A stretch of 64,000 nucleotides of DNA from Poriferisodalis sp965237655 (GCF_965237655.1 NZ_CBDEGB010000001.1:124001-188000), one strand, 5' to 3'; shown: positions 15,472-24,693, counted from the first letter of the stretch. Program-made: numbers and translations. The notes: generated by a model from the sequence alone, not told the origin.

Positions 15472-18400
15472 TCACTCGGCGGTGCGGAACACCTCGATGC
15501 GGTTGTCGAGGTTGAACAGCAGAGCGGCGTACTGCTGCACGTCGTCCGCCGTCACCTCGTTGAGCGCCTGCCGTCGCTGAGCCGGCGTGCCCACGTCTGC
15601 GTCGTCGAGATGGTGACGTCGCAGCAGCGGGTTGATGATCAGCGAATTGGATTCCAGCACGTAGTTGTCGCGGATGACTGCGAGCGCCTGGGCGAGATCG
15701 CGCTCTGTCGGACCGTCGGCGATCAACTCGGCAAGAATCTTGATGACTTCGGCGTGACCGGCCTCGAGGCCCTCCGAGGCACCGGTGGAGAAAATCCGTG
15801 CCTCCCAGGTTCCCACCGCGTCGTTCGGCGACACTGATGCTCCGACGGCGTAGGCATCGCCGAGCTCCTCGCGCACCCGCACGGTGAGCAGGTCGTTGAT
15901 GACCGCAGCAGTCACGTCGGCAATGACCAAGCTCTCGGTGGTGATCGGTGCCTCAGCGCCGAACATGACGTCGAAGCCCGCCGCGCCGGCATCGGCGTCG
16001 ACCGCGATCGTGATGCGCTTGACGCCGGAGGGGAAGCCCGGACGATGGTTCACGAACGTGTCAGAGGCACCGGACGGCAATGTGCCGATGTAGCGCGCCG
16101 CCAAGTCGGCCACGGTGGCACGGTCGATGTCGCCCACGACTGCCACCACCAGGTCGTCCACGTCGCTCAGCCGCGCTTCGTACAAGCCGAGCAGCGACGA
16201 GGTCGTCGTGGCGTCGATCTGGTCTTGCGTGGCAATGAACTGGTACCACGGGCTGCCCTGATAGAGCGCATTAAGCAGCGCCAACTGCGAGATCCACCGC
16301 GGGAAGGTCTCGGCATTCGCGAGTCGCGTCTGCATGGCCTGGACCTGCTCATTGACCGCCACATCGGTGATGCGGGGCGCGGTGATGTACAGGTGCATGA
16401 GCGTGAACAAGGCCTCGAGGTCTTCAGAACCCGTCGCGCCGGAGAAGCCCTCGGAGAACTCGGCGATGAACGGACTGACCCGGGCTGTCGTCGTGGCGAG
16501 GTACTCGTCCAGCTGTGTCGCGGAGGCATCCCCCACGCCGCTGGAGGCGACAGCTCCGACCGCATGCCGGGCCAGCGCGGAGTCGCCTTCGGACAATGTC
16601 GACCAGCCACCCAAGCCCTCTGCGCGGACGTTCACCTCGCCGGCCGCAATGTCAGATGGCGCGAACACGACGCGGGCGCCATTGGGGAACTCCCACTCGT
16701 ACGCGTCTTCGAACAGGTCCAGCGCGCTTTCGCGTGCGGGAGCGACCGGTTCGGGCTCCTGCATCAGGACGTCAACCGCCTCTTCAGCCTCCGGCGGCGC
16801 CAGTGGCACCACGGCTTCGACCGCCCCAAGGAGCTCTTCCGCGGTCGGCACCTGGGATGGATCGGGTCCGATCGACACGACGAGCGGCGGCGCCTTGTCC
16901 AGCACCCAGCGCAGATGCGCAGTCAGCTCGGTGACCGAGTAGTTGCCCAGGAGAGCCCCGAGGCGGTTGACCCGGTCCGCGGTCGACGAGATGTCTGCTC
17001 CCGAGAGGAAGTGGTCGACGTAGCTGAACGCGTACTCGCCGTCCTGTCGGGTCTCCTCGCTCTCGAGCTGGAACTCGAGCGACGTGCGGAAGGCGCTGAC
17101 GGCCTGGTCAAGCTCATCGGGCCTAAAGCCGAAGTGAGCCGCCCCTTCAACGACCGCGAGATAGTCGGTGGTCGCCTGCACCAGATCTGAGCCTTGGTAG
17201 TTGGTGCCGACCAGGCGCAATCCCCGGGCCGCCGCGAAGGTATCGATGTGCGGCTCGGTCGCCTGGGACATCAAGCCCGCTCGGTGCGCGGCGTCCAAGC
17301 GGATGTCGAGCATCCGTGTGATGAGGGTTTCCATGAGCCGCAGCCGCTCGCCGCCGACGGTGCCAGCAGGCCATGCCGGCAGCTGCCAATCCAGCGATAT
17401 GTAGATGGGTCCATGGTCAGGGTGGGTGACGACGCCGGTAACCGGCTCGGTCACGAATTCCACGGTGAACGCGTTCCGGTCCGGCTGAGCCGGCGCCGCA
17501 TCGGTGCGCGCGGCCCAGTCTCCGAAGTGCTCGACAACCAGCTGCTCCATCTGCGTAACCGGCAGGTCGCCCACCACGACGACGGCCATGTTGTCGGGCC
17601 GGTACCAGGTTTCGTAGAAGTCACGGAGCTGTGCGGCGGTGACCGACGAGATGGACTCCTCGCTGCCCCCGATCAGCATGCCCTCGTAGACCGTGCCCCT
17701 GTAGTAGATCGCATCGAGGAAGTTCGAGATCCGGCCCGAAGCCGACTCGTCTCGCAGCCGGTACTCATCGAGGATGATGCCGCGTTCTTCCTCGACATCT
17801 TCGGGGAGAATCGTGGCAGCCGACGCCCACTCCGACAGCACCGTGAACGCAAGATCCAGTGCCTCGGGATCGTCAAGCTGGAAGTCCAGGATGTAGACGG
17901 TCTCGTCTGGACTGGTGAAGGCGTTCAGGTCGGCGCCGAAGTCGGTGCCGAAGTCGCGCAGCACCTGATCGAGCTCGTTCTTGGAGAAGCGCTCCGTGCC
18001 GTTGAACAGCATGTGTTCCAAGAAATGCGCGGCGCCCTCAGCCCCATCGGGATCCTGCACCCCGCCTGCGTTCATGACCAGATGCATGACGACGGCCTCG
18101 CCGGGCGAGTCGTTCGACCGCAGGTAGTAGGTGAGGCCGTTCGAGAGCTCGCCGATCAGCACGTTCGAGTCGACCGGTAGCAGGGTCGCATCCGGATCGG
18201 CGGGTTCGTAGTCGTTGAACTCACCCAGATCGACCGGATCGCCGATGGGCTCCAGCTCGTCTGCGGGATCGGGTTCGTCGGCGGGCTCAGGTTCCTCTGC
18301 CGGGGAGGGCTCGTCGGCTTCTTCGGGCTCAGCGGGAGCCTCGGGAGCCTCCTCGTGGACTTCGGACATTTCGTCGTCGGCCTCGCCGGGAGCGGGAACC

Positions 18401-18489
18401 GCGTCGTGAGCGTCGGGTGCGCAGGCCACCGCCAGCAACACGGAGGCAAACAGGGCTGCGAACAGCCTGCGCCAAGAGGTGGTGTTCAT
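15472..18489 (-). CDS. M16 family zinc metallopeptidase lipoprotein
   Basis: M16 (pitrilysin-type) peptidases degrade peptides inside a clam-shaped chamber. The 1005-residue sequence from the ATG at 18489 begins with a lipoprotein signal (RRLFAALFASVLLAVAC, lipobox Cys23). A Pro/Glu/Asp linker (about 30-100) follows, so the enzyme should be anchored outside the membrane. The inverted zinc motif is HFLEH at 155-159, with the third ligand in ILDEYRLRDE. A second, catalytically silent M16 half (from about 600) contains NEVTADDVQQYA near its end. Length fits full two-half enzymes. It converges on truA with 19 bp between. Its substrate is unknown. Confidence 0.9.
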   Translation of the reverse strand: MNTTSWRRLFAALFASVLLAVACAPDAHDAVPAPGEADDEMSEVHEEAPEAPAEPEEADEPSPAEEPEPADEPDPADELEPIGDPVDLGEFNDYEPADPDATLLPVDSNVLIGELSNGLTYYLRSNDSPGEAVVMHLVMNAGGVQDPDGAEGAAHFLEHMLFNGTERFSKNELDQVLRDFGTDFGADLNAFTSPDETVYILDFQLDDPEALDLAFTVLSEWASAATILPEDVEEERGIILDEYRLRDESASGRISNFLDAIYYRGTVYEGMLIGGSEESISSVTAAQLRDFYETWYRPDNMAVVVVGDLPVTQMEQLVVEHFGDWAARTDAAPAQPDRNAFTVEFVTEPVTGVVTHPDHGPIYISLDWQLPAWPAGTVGGERLRLMETLITRMLDIRLDAAHRAGLMSQATEPHIDTFAAARGLRLVGTNYQGSDLVQATTDYLAVVEGAAHFGFRPDELDQAVSAFRTSLEFQLESEETRQDGEYAFSYVDHFLSGADISSTADRVNRLGALLGNYSVTELTAHLRWVLDKAPPLVVSIGPDPSQVPTAEELLGAVEAVVPLAPPEAEEAVDVLMQEPEPVAPARESALDLFEDAYEWEFPNGARVVFAPSDIAAGEVNVRAEGLGGWSTLSEGDSALARHAVGAVASSGVGDASATQLDEYLATTTARVSPFIAEFSEGFSGATGSEDLEALFTLMHLYITAPRITDVAVNEQVQAMQTRLANAETFPRWISQLALLNALYQGSPWYQFIATQDQIDATTTSSLLGLYEARLSDVDDLVVAVVGDIDRATVADLAARYIGTLPSGASDTFVNHRPGFPSGVKRITIAVDADAGAAGFDVMFGAEAPITTESLVIADVTAAVINDLLTVRVREELGDAYAVGASVSPNDAVGTWEARIFSTGASEGLEAGHAEVIKILAELIADGPTERDLAQALAVIRDNYVLESNSLIINPLLRRHHLDDADVGTPAQRRQALNEVTADDVQQYAALLFNLDNRIEVFRTAE

Positions 18490-18631
18490 CGGCTGAGTCG
18501 CCTTTCGGACGAGTTGAGCAATGCCGCGTGCGCGGAGAGGGAGCCGCAGCACAGCAGGCGAGCGGCACAGGACGGTATCGGCGTTTCTCGCTTGCGGCTA
18601 TAGGGCGCACTGGCGTGCAAGTGACCGTTCT

Positions 18632-19048
18632 TCACAGCTGCTCTAGCCGAGCGAGCAAGGCCTCGGGTGAGTCCTTGTAACCAGCGATGTCAGCGGTAGT
18701 GAGCGCTTCGCTCCAGCCCTCGCCGTTGTGGGCAACGATGCTCGGGAGCGCTGAGGCAGCTGCGAGCTGATCGGCGGCGGCATCGTCGCGGTGGACGAGC
18801 TCCAGCGCGATCGGCGAGGCCGCGCAGGCCTGCTTCCACTGACGTGAACCCGTCGGATTCCAGCCGTGAGTGATGTCACACAGGGCGCAGCTGCTGCGGC
18901 CCGTGAGCTTGTCGAATGCGTAGCGGAGCTCACCGGCCAGCGATCCGTCTGCGTCATAGATGCCGACCAAATGCACGCCGCACCATACCGGCGCGTTAGG
19001 CAGTGCTTTGGACGCTGCCCCGGGGGAAGTTGCCGTGGCCGCTGGCAT
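18632..19048 (-). CDS. Conserved hypothetical protein with CALCDITHG motif
   Basis: The 138-residue protein has no function I can assign. Its core is VHLVGIYDADGSLAGELRY, then RSSCALCDITHGW with a CxxC pair, then IALELVHRDDA and an end resembling a short helical domain (DSPEALLARLEQL). The CxxC-D-x-T-H motif could bind a metal or be redox-active (inference). I start at the ATG at 19046-19048; the frame stays open upstream but would run into sodA on the other strand. The last residues before the CxxC block are more conserved-looking than the N-terminus, so a start nearer WCGVHLVG is possible. Confidence 0.7.
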   Translation of the reverse strand: MPAATATSPGAASKALPNAPVWCGVHLVGIYDADGSLAGELRYAFDKLTGRSSCALCDITHGWNPTGSRQWKQACAASPIALELVHRDDAAADQLAAASALPSIVAHNGEGWSEALTTADIAGYKDSPEALLARLEQL

Positions 19049-19081
19049 ACTCGCCCGGGCCGGTGACCACGTGACTCTCAC

Positions 19082-19699
19082 ATGACGATTCAGCTTCCAG
19101 ACCTTCCATACGCGCCCGATGCGCTGGCGCCGCACATCAGCGAGCGCACCATCAGCTTCCATTACGGCAAGCACCACGCCGCCTACGTGCGGGCGGTGAA
19201 CGATGGGGTTGCGGGCACACCGGACGAGGGCCGAGCGCTTCCCGAATTGGTGCGTTCGCTGCCGGCGGGCAGCCTGTTCAATGCTGCCGCGCAGGCGTGG
19301 AATCACGACTTCTATTGGCGGTCGATGTCCCCGGGCGGTGGCGGTGAGCCTGATAGCGACCTAGCGGCGGCGCTGGCAGCGAGCTTTGGAAGCGTGGACG
19401 CCTTCCGGGACGAATTCGCCGCCGGGGCGGTCGGAAACTTCGCTTCGGGCTGGGGCTGGCTGGTGTTCGACGGTACGAGTGCGGGGCCGAGTGCCCTGCG
19501 CATCGTCCAGTCCGACGACGCGCAGACGCCTTTGACGGACGGGCTGACACCGCTGCTGGTCATCGATGTGTGGGAGCACGCCTACTACCTCGACTACCAG
19601 AACGCGCGAGTTGCCTATGTGAACGCCTTTGTTGAGCACCTGGTCTGCTGGGAGTTCGCTTCGGCCAACTACGCCGCAGCCCTGCGCATCCACGCCTAG
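19082..19699 (+). CDS. Superoxide dismutase, Fe/Mn family
   Basis: This enzyme dismutates superoxide to oxygen and hydrogen peroxide in the cytoplasm. The 205 residues show all four metal ligands: His27 in SFHYGKHHAAYV, His in AWNHDFYW (about residue 81), and Asp and His in VIDVWEHAYYLDYQNAR. GNFASGWGWLVFD sits between them. Length is normal. Whether it uses Fe, Mn or either cannot be settled from these motifs. It is divergent from the CALCDITHG gene with 33 bp between starts. About 140 bp without a gene follow. Confidence 0.95.
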   Translation: MTIQLPDLPYAPDALAPHISERTISFHYGKHHAAYVRAVNDGVAGTPDEGRALPELVRSLPAGSLFNAAAQAWNHDFYWRSMSPGGGGEPDSDLAAALAASFGSVDAFRDEFAAGAVGNFASGWGWLVFDGTSAGPSALRIVQSDDAQTPLTDGLTPLLVIDVWEHAYYLDYQNARVAYVNAFVEHLVCWEFASANYAAALRIHA

Positions 19700-19841
19700 C
19701 CCAACCGCTCGTTTCTGCCGTTGGAGGAGATGAGCGCCGGTTGTCAAAGTTGAACTGACACCGACATTACCTCTGGCAGGTGTCCTGCAGCGGCGGCGCA
19801 GGTCGTTAGGCTGAATTCCTAAGTCAGATTGGCGATGCCCG

Positions 19842-20780
19842 ATGTCTGTAGAAGCCGATGTCCGGTCGCTTGCCGACCTTGAGCCGACCGTAGAGCAACT
19901 GCTTGAGCGCCACCTTCGGCAGACCAAGGAGTGGCATCCCCACGCGTTAGTGCCGTGGAGCCGCGGCGAGGATTTTGGGCCTGACTACGAATGGTCGCCC
20001 GAAGAGGCAAATCTCACCCAAGAGGCTCGCAGCGCCCTGTTCGTGAACGTGCTCACCGAGGAGAACCTGCCCTACTACTTCCGCGACAGCGAGCGGTTGT
20101 TCGGCCGAGACGGCGCTTGGGGCGAGTGGGTGCGCCGCTGGACCGCGGAAGAGGGGCGGCATGGCCGGGTGATCTACGACTACCTGTCCGTCACCCGCGC
20201 CCTGGATCCGGTGGCATTGGAGCGGGCCCGCATGGCGATGGTGCAGTGCGGGCAGGTGCCCGAACCCCCCGGCATCCTGGAGGGCCTCGCCTACGTGACA
20301 CTGCAGGAATTGGCGACCCGTATTGCGCATTTCAACACAGGGCGCCACATCGACGACCCAGCGGGCAAGGCCATCATGCGCCGGGTCGCCTTCGATGAGA
20401 ATCTGCACTTCCTGTTCTATCGGGATGTGATGAGCGCCGCCGTCGAGATGGATCCCTCCAGCGCGGTGGTCGCCATCGCCAACCAGGTGAAGGGCTTTGC
20501 CATGCCCGGGCTGGGAATCACCGATTTCGACAACCACGCGCGCATCATCGCCGAGGCCGGGATCTACGACCTGTCGATTCATCACGACCAGATCCTTCAA
20601 CCCGTGGTATTGCGGGACTGGAATCTGCCGGGGTTGACGGAGCTGTCTAGCATTGCCGAGGCGGCCCGCGACCGGCTCATGAAGCTGATCGATCGGATCG
20701 GCCGCGTGAGCCAGCGTCTTGCCGAGCGCTACGGCGAAGCACGGAGATCGCTGGGCCGAGACGCGGCACTGCTGCAATAG
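19842..20780 (+). CDS. Acyl-ACP desaturase (soluble diiron, DesA type)
   Basis: Soluble stearoyl-ACP-type desaturases insert a double bond into acyl chains carried by ACP. The 312 residues have the two diiron half-sites: TAEEGRHGRVIYDYL, and a later pair LQELATRIAH and DENLHFLFYRD. PYYFRDSERLFG near residue 80 also fits the family. Length fits mycobacterial DesA-like proteins (about 320-330), and the diiron ligands appear complete. It stands alone with roughly 140-180 bp spacers on each side; it could adjust membrane lipid fluidity (inference). Confidence 0.9.
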   Translation: MSVEADVRSLADLEPTVEQLLERHLRQTKEWHPHALVPWSRGEDFGPDYEWSPEEANLTQEARSALFVNVLTEENLPYYFRDSERLFGRDGAWGEWVRRWTAEEGRHGRVIYDYLSVTRALDPVALERARMAMVQCGQVPEPPGILEGLAYVTLQELATRIAHFNTGRHIDDPAGKAIMRRVAFDENLHFLFYRDVMSAAVEMDPSSAVVAIANQVKGFAMPGLGITDFDNHARIIAEAGIYDLSIHHDQILQPVVLRDWNLPGLTELSSIAEAARDRLMKLIDRIGRVSQRLAERYGEARRSLGRDAALLQ

Positions 20781-20917
20781 CTCTCGGCGCACCTGGCGCT
20801 CGGCGTTAGGCGGCCGCTGCGTTCCGCCAGGGTGCCGACGCAACAAAGGCGCGGCTGGCTCGATCGCCGGAACAGCACGCCTTGAATTCGCGCTTGTTTG
20901 TTGTCGCTCGCTCGGTT

Positions 20918-20940
20918 AGTTTGTGCTGCAAACTAGTTTG
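20918..20940. promoter_or_regulatory. Palindromic operator candidate upstream of membrane protein gene
   Basis: The block reads AGTTTG-TGCTG-CAAACTAGTTTG. It contains a perfect 12-bp palindrome (20929-20940) and an overlapping inverted repeat with a 5-bp gap. It lies 23 bp before the start of the membrane protein gene, whose downstream partner is a DNA-binding regulator, so autoregulation is likely. Confidence 0.5.
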
Positions 20941-20962
20941 CGCTGCAGTAGAGGAGAGCCCG

Positions 20963-21595
20963 ATGACGTCAGACAACGACGACACGGCCGTGCTGAGCAC
21001 CGAGGAGGGGTGGCAGACCATTCAGGCCACCATCCACGACGCCCGCGGGGCCATGTACACCGCGGGGAGCACGGCAATCCTGTTGATGTGGGCCGGGATC
21101 ATCTCGGCTGCGTACCTCGCCCAATACGCCATCTCGACCTTCGCCTCGGACTTCGCCGAACAATATCCATGGTTCCTGGGGCCGCTGTGGGCAGGCATCA
21201 CGCTCCCCGGCGTGATTGGGAGCATGATCATCGGCTACCGCGCCGGCCGAGATCTGTCGACGGGCGCCACCATGCAGAGCGCTCGGATCCGGGTGTTTCT
21301 CTACTGGATGGCCGTCGTGACGACGGCTGGACTCTTGCCAGGAGCGGCAGGACTGTGGAACGAGACCCGTGCCGAGAACATCCCGTACGTCCTGGTGGGT
21401 GTCATCGCGCTGGGATACGTGCTCTTCGGCGTCTTGCACAGGCCCGTGATTGCGGTGTTCGGCTTGGGCTACGCCGTGTCGTTCTACCTTCCGCACTACA
21501 TCTTCGATGACATCGCTCCAGCGGTCTCCGGAATCGCGATGCTTGCGTTGCTCGCTGCCACGTTCGTCTGGGTGCGCAGGACCGGCGAATGGTAG
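20963..21595 (+). CDS. Six-TM integral membrane protein coupled to a winged-helix regulator
   Basis: No function recognised. The 210-residue protein has a cytoplasmic-looking N-terminus (STEEGWQTIQATIHDARGAMY) and about six hydrophobic segments, such as STAILLMWAGIISAAYLA, GVIGSMIIGY and MLALLAATFVWV. The ATG at 20963 has an excellent ribosome site (GAGGAG); the frame is open upstream to 20882 without support. Its last codons overlap the start of the winged-helix gene by 7 bp. Membrane protein plus small winged-helix pairs recur in actinobacteria, often with the membrane protein as the regulated or sensed partner (family knowledge, not proven here). Confidence 0.8.
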   Translation: MTSDNDDTAVLSTEEGWQTIQATIHDARGAMYTAGSTAILLMWAGIISAAYLAQYAISTFASDFAEQYPWFLGPLWAGITLPGVIGSMIIGYRAGRDLSTGATMQSARIRVFLYWMAVVTTAGLLPGAAGLWNETRAENIPYVLVGVIALGYVLFGVLHRPVIAVFGLGYAVSFYLPHYIFDDIAPAVSGIAMLALLAATFVWVRRTGEW

Positions 21596-21924
21596 ACACC
21601 GGCGGAGTGCCCGACAACGGTGCGATCGTCCTCAACGAGACCATTCATCAGCCGACCCGGCTGCGCATCATGTCGTTGCTTGTCTCCGTGGACGCGACTG
21701 ACCCGCTCGCGTATGGATTCCTGCAGAACCACCTGGACTTGACCCCAGGCAACCTCACGACCCACTTGCGAAAACTTCAAGACGCTCAGTACGTGGCGAT
21801 CACCAAGGAGTTTCACGGTGTCAAACCGCGCACGTGGGTCCAGGCGACAGCGGTGGGGCGCCATGCGTTCGCCGAATACTTGTTGAACCTCGAACGGGCG
21901 CTCGGCGTCGGTGGGCGGCCCTGA
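21589..21924 (+). CDS. Winged-helix transcriptional regulator (HTH_34/MarR-like)
   Basis: This 111-residue protein matches the small winged-helix regulators sometimes annotated as MarR- or ArsR-like. It starts with LNETIHQPTRLRIMSLL, has the recognition region YGFLQNHLDLTPGNLTTHLRKLQDAQYV (read as helix-turn-helix), and a wing ending in TAVGRHAFAEYLLNLERAL. No metal or ligand site is obvious. It overlaps the preceding membrane protein gene and is probably translated with it. The palindrome at 20918-20940 is the obvious candidate target. Confidence 0.85.
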   Translation: MVDTGGVPDNGAIVLNETIHQPTRLRIMSLLVSVDATDPLAYGFLQNHLDLTPGNLTTHLRKLQDAQYVAITKEFHGVKPRTWVQATAVGRHAFAEYLLNLERALGVGGRP

Positions 21925-21961
21925 ACGGGCTCATCGTGCGGCCCCCCGGCAGGGCGCAGGG

Positions 21962-22666
21962 CTAGTGATCGCCTTTGGGGTCGAGCAGGCTCGTGAGCTG
22001 GTCGATGGTGAAGCCGTCGCCTCGGGCGGCGGCGATGAGGATTCGCTCGGCGGCGGCGATGCGGGCGGCGGCCTCGGGCACGTCGGCCGCGGCTTCCGGT
22101 GGCACCACGACAGCGCCATGCCGGTCGGCGTGGATGAGATCACCCGGTCGCACTGACATGCCGTGGATGGTCACCGGCACCGCGTACTCAACAACGTGAA
22201 CCCACGCATGGGAGGGGCCGATGGAGCCGGCGAGAGCGCCGAAGCCGGGTGCCCAATCTTCCAGGTCCCGGATGGAGCCGTTGGTGATGACGCCGAGCGA
22301 GCCCAGCCCTGCGTGGATGCTGCTGTTCACCTCGCCCCACCACGCGCCATAGCCCGGGGATGCGTCGATGTCGGAGATGACCGTGATGGTGGGCTGGGGG
22401 CCCTCGGCCATGTGGCGGTAGTAGCCGACTCGGACTGCCAGATCCTCATCGCCGGAGCGGCCCGACGGTGCGTTCGCACGTATCGTGCCCGTCCGCGCAT
22501 AGCCGACCATGGGCGGTGCATCCGGGTTCGGGCACACCAGCGGCGAGGTCGTGTAGCCATAGGCACGGCGGTGCGGCGCAGCAATCTCGAGCGCGTTGCA
22601 GACCGTGGGAGTGTCAAGCGCCCGCAAGGCATCGAGAACGTCGGAGCTCAGCGGGTCGGCGACCAT
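21962..22666 (-). CDS. RraA-like / 4-hydroxy-4-methyl-2-oxoglutarate aldolase family protein
   Basis: The family includes RNase E inhibitors and HMG/CHA aldolases, so the name RraA does not prove the role. The 234 residues contain LDTPTVCNALE, the metal and substrate loop GEVNSSIHAGLGSLGVITNGSIRD (given as positions about 130-153) and PGDLIHADRHGAVVVPPE. An aldolase or lyase on small keto acids is my preferred reading. It begins only 23 bp after the rplQ stop on the same strand, so it may be read through from the ribosomal operon. It is convergent with the winged-helix gene. Confidence 0.82.
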   Translation of the reverse strand: MVADPLSSDVLDALRALDTPTVCNALEIAAPHRRAYGYTTSPLVCPNPDAPPMVGYARTGTIRANAPSGRSGDEDLAVRVGYYRHMAEGPQPTITVISDIDASPGYGAWWGEVNSSIHAGLGSLGVITNGSIRDLEDWAPGFGALAGSIGPSHAWVHVVEYAVPVTIHGMSVRPGDLIHADRHGAVVVPPEAAADVPEAAARIAAAERILIAAARGDGFTIDQLTSLLDPKGDH

Positions 22667-22689
22667 GACCGGGTGCCTCGTGGGCCGGG

Positions 22690-23043
22690 CTAGACCAGCT
22701 CGATGAGCGCCATAGGGGCGTTGTCGCCGCGGCGCGGGCCCAGCTTGAGGATTCGCGTGTAGCCGCCCGGGCGCCCCTCATAGCGCGGTCCGATCTCGTC
22801 GATCAGCTTCTGCGCCATCTCCTGGTCGCCGTTGAGGCTGGCGATGATCTGGCGATGCCGTGCCAAGCCGCCCGTGCGGGCCTTGGTGATGAGCTTCTCG
22901 GCAAACGGCCGCAGCGCCTTGGCCTTGGCTTCGGTGGTCTCGATGGCCTCTGCCGCGAAGAGCGACGCCGCCAGGTTCGCCAGCATGGCGCGCTGGTGGC
23001 TGGCGCTGCCGCCGAGGCGTCGACCCTTTGTGGGTGCCGGCAC
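22690..23043 (-). CDS. rplQ: 50S ribosomal protein L17
   Basis: L17 lies near the peptide exit tunnel. The 117-residue sequence begins MPAPTKGRRLGGSASHQRAML and has EAIETTEAKAKALRPFAEKLITKA and GGYTRILKLGPRRGDNAPMALIEL, which are typical. It lies 2 bp after rpoA and is the last ribosomal gene of the alpha operon here. Confidence 0.96.
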   Translation of the reverse strand: MPAPTKGRRLGGSASHQRAMLANLAASLFAAEAIETTEAKAKALRPFAEKLITKARTGGLARHRQIIASLNGDQEMAQKLIDEIGPRYEGRPGGYTRILKLGPRRGDNAPMALIELV

Positions 23044-23045
23044 GG

Positions 23046-24047
23046 TCAGCTGACCGCCGCAGGTTCAGCCTGCTCTTGGGTGACCTCAGCTGACGGGCGC
23101 ATGCCCCGGAGCGCCAAGCCGCGCTCGTCGAGCTTCTCGATGACCTCGTCAAGGGACTTCTGGCCGAAGTTCGGGACGGTCATGAGCTCATCGACGGACT
23201 GATCGAGCAGCTCGCCGATCGTGTTGAACTGCGCACGCTTGAGGCAGTTACGGGCACGCTCGGACAGGCCCAAGTCCTCAATGGGTCGTTCCAGATCGCT
23301 GGCCCGACCATCGCCGACGACCACATCGGCAATGTCGAGTCCCAAGCGCTCGGGTGACAGCTCCGCGATCATGAGCATCAACCGGCACAGGGTGTCGCCG
23401 GCCGACGCAAGCGCCTCACGAGGGCTCATCGCGCCATCGGTCTCGATGTCGAGCACGAGCCGGTCGAAATCGGTGGACTGCTCCACGCGCACCGGTTCGA
23501 CTTCGACCGCCACGCGCCGCACCGGGCTGAACAGGGCGTCCATGAGGATGACGCCGATCGTGGCACCGGCGCGGTCGCTCTCAGGCGCCGCGTAGCCCCA
23601 TCCGCGCTCGACGGTGAGGTCCATCGCCAAGCGGGCACCTTCGCCGAGCGTCGCGATGTGCAGGTCCGGCGTCAGGCACTCGATGTCGACGCCCCAGTCG
23701 ACGTGTCCTGCCAGCACAGGGCCCACGCCACGCTCGTCGAGGCGCACTGCCACGGGCTCGTCGCTGTGGCAGCGCAGAACGACGTCCTTGAGATTCAGGA
23801 TGATGTCGGTGACGTCTTCAACGACGCCCTCGATGGTCGTGAACTCGTGCAGCGCTTCATCGAAACGGACCTGCGTGACGGCTGCGCCGGGAATCGACGA
23901 CAACAGCGTGCGTCGCAGCGAGTTGCCCAGCGTGTGCCCGAAGCCGGGCTCCAGCGGGCCAATGGCAAAACGCTGGCGGTTGCCCTCGGGTTCGCCGAGA
24001 ATGTCGATGGTCGGTCGGTGCATGACCAAGGTGTCGGAAATGGACAC
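23046..24047 (-). CDS. rpoA: RNA polymerase alpha subunit
   Basis: RpoA dimerises to nucleate RNA polymerase assembly, and its C-terminal domain binds UP elements and activators. In 333 residues, the N-terminal domain shows FAIGPLEPGFGHTLGNSLRRTLLSSIPGAAV (about 27-57, split here as landmarks) and VEDVTDIILNLKDV. The C-terminal domain has LGLSERARNCLKRAQFNTIGELL and PNFGQKSLDEVIEKL. All parts are normal. It is preceded by rpsD after 27 bp. Confidence 0.97.
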   Translation of the reverse strand: MSISDTLVMHRPTIDILGEPEGNRQRFAIGPLEPGFGHTLGNSLRRTLLSSIPGAAVTQVRFDEALHEFTTIEGVVEDVTDIILNLKDVVLRCHSDEPVAVRLDERGVGPVLAGHVDWGVDIECLTPDLHIATLGEGARLAMDLTVERGWGYAAPESDRAGATIGVILMDALFSPVRRVAVEVEPVRVEQSTDFDRLVLDIETDGAMSPREALASAGDTLCRLMLMIAELSPERLGLDIADVVVGDGRASDLERPIEDLGLSERARNCLKRAQFNTIGELLDQSVDELMTVPNFGQKSLDEVIEKLDERGLALRGMRPSAEVTQEQAEPAAVS

Positions 24048-24074
24048 ATTGACCCCTTCGTGGGCGGTTGGTGG

Positions 24075-24692
24075 CTATTTGCTGTAGAGCTCGACGATGA
24101 GCTGCTCGCGCACCGGGATCTCGATCTGTTCCCGGGTCGGCAGCTCGCGCACGGTGACACGCTGGTCTCCGTCGCTCGCCTCCAGCCACACGGGCGGAGT
24201 GCGGTCCAGCACATCGAGATTCCAGCGAACGGTGACGATCTCACGGGCCTTCGACCGCAGCTCGATCACGTCGCCCTTGCGAGCCCGGACGCTGGGAATG
24301 TTCACCCGGCGTCCGTTGACATCGATGTGGCCGTGGCTGACGAATTGACGGGCCTGCGGGCGAGTCGCTGCCCAGCCGGCTCGGTACACGATGTTGTCGA
24401 GGCGCAGCTCGAGCAGCCGCAGCAGGTTCTCGCCAGTGACCCCTCGTTGGCGAGCTGCTTCTTCGTAGGCGTTGCGGAACTGCCGCTCCGTCATCCCGTA
24501 GGTGAAGCGGCACTTCTGCTTCTCCTGCAGCTGCATGAGGAACTCTGAGTTCTGGCTGCGGCGCCTGCCACGACCGTGCTCGCCAGGCGGATACGGACGG
24601 CGGTCGAGCGCCTTTGTCTCGCCCGCAGTACCCCAGATATTGGTGTTGAGACGCCGCGAGACGCGCGCCTTGGGACCCGTATAGCGAGACAT
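24075..24692 (-). CDS. rpsD: 30S ribosomal protein S4
   Basis: S4 is a primary 16S rRNA binder and often an autogenous translational repressor. The 205 residues start MSRYTGPKARVSRRLNTNIWG and hold an S4 domain (about residues 95-160) with LELRLDNIVYRAGWAATRPQARQ and VSHGHIDVNGRRVNIPS. The first domain has the YPPGEHGRGRRR segment. Length is typical. It lies 1 bp after rpsK. Confidence 0.96.
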   Translation of the reverse strand: MSRYTGPKARVSRRLNTNIWGTAGETKALDRRPYPPGEHGRGRRRSQNSEFLMQLQEKQKCRFTYGMTERQFRNAYEEAARQRGVTGENLLRLLELRLDNIVYRAGWAATRPQARQFVSHGHIDVNGRRVNIPSVRARKGDVIELRSKAREIVTVRWNLDVLDRTPPVWLEASDGDQRVTVRELPTREQIEIPVREQLIVELYSK

Positions 24693-24693
24693 C

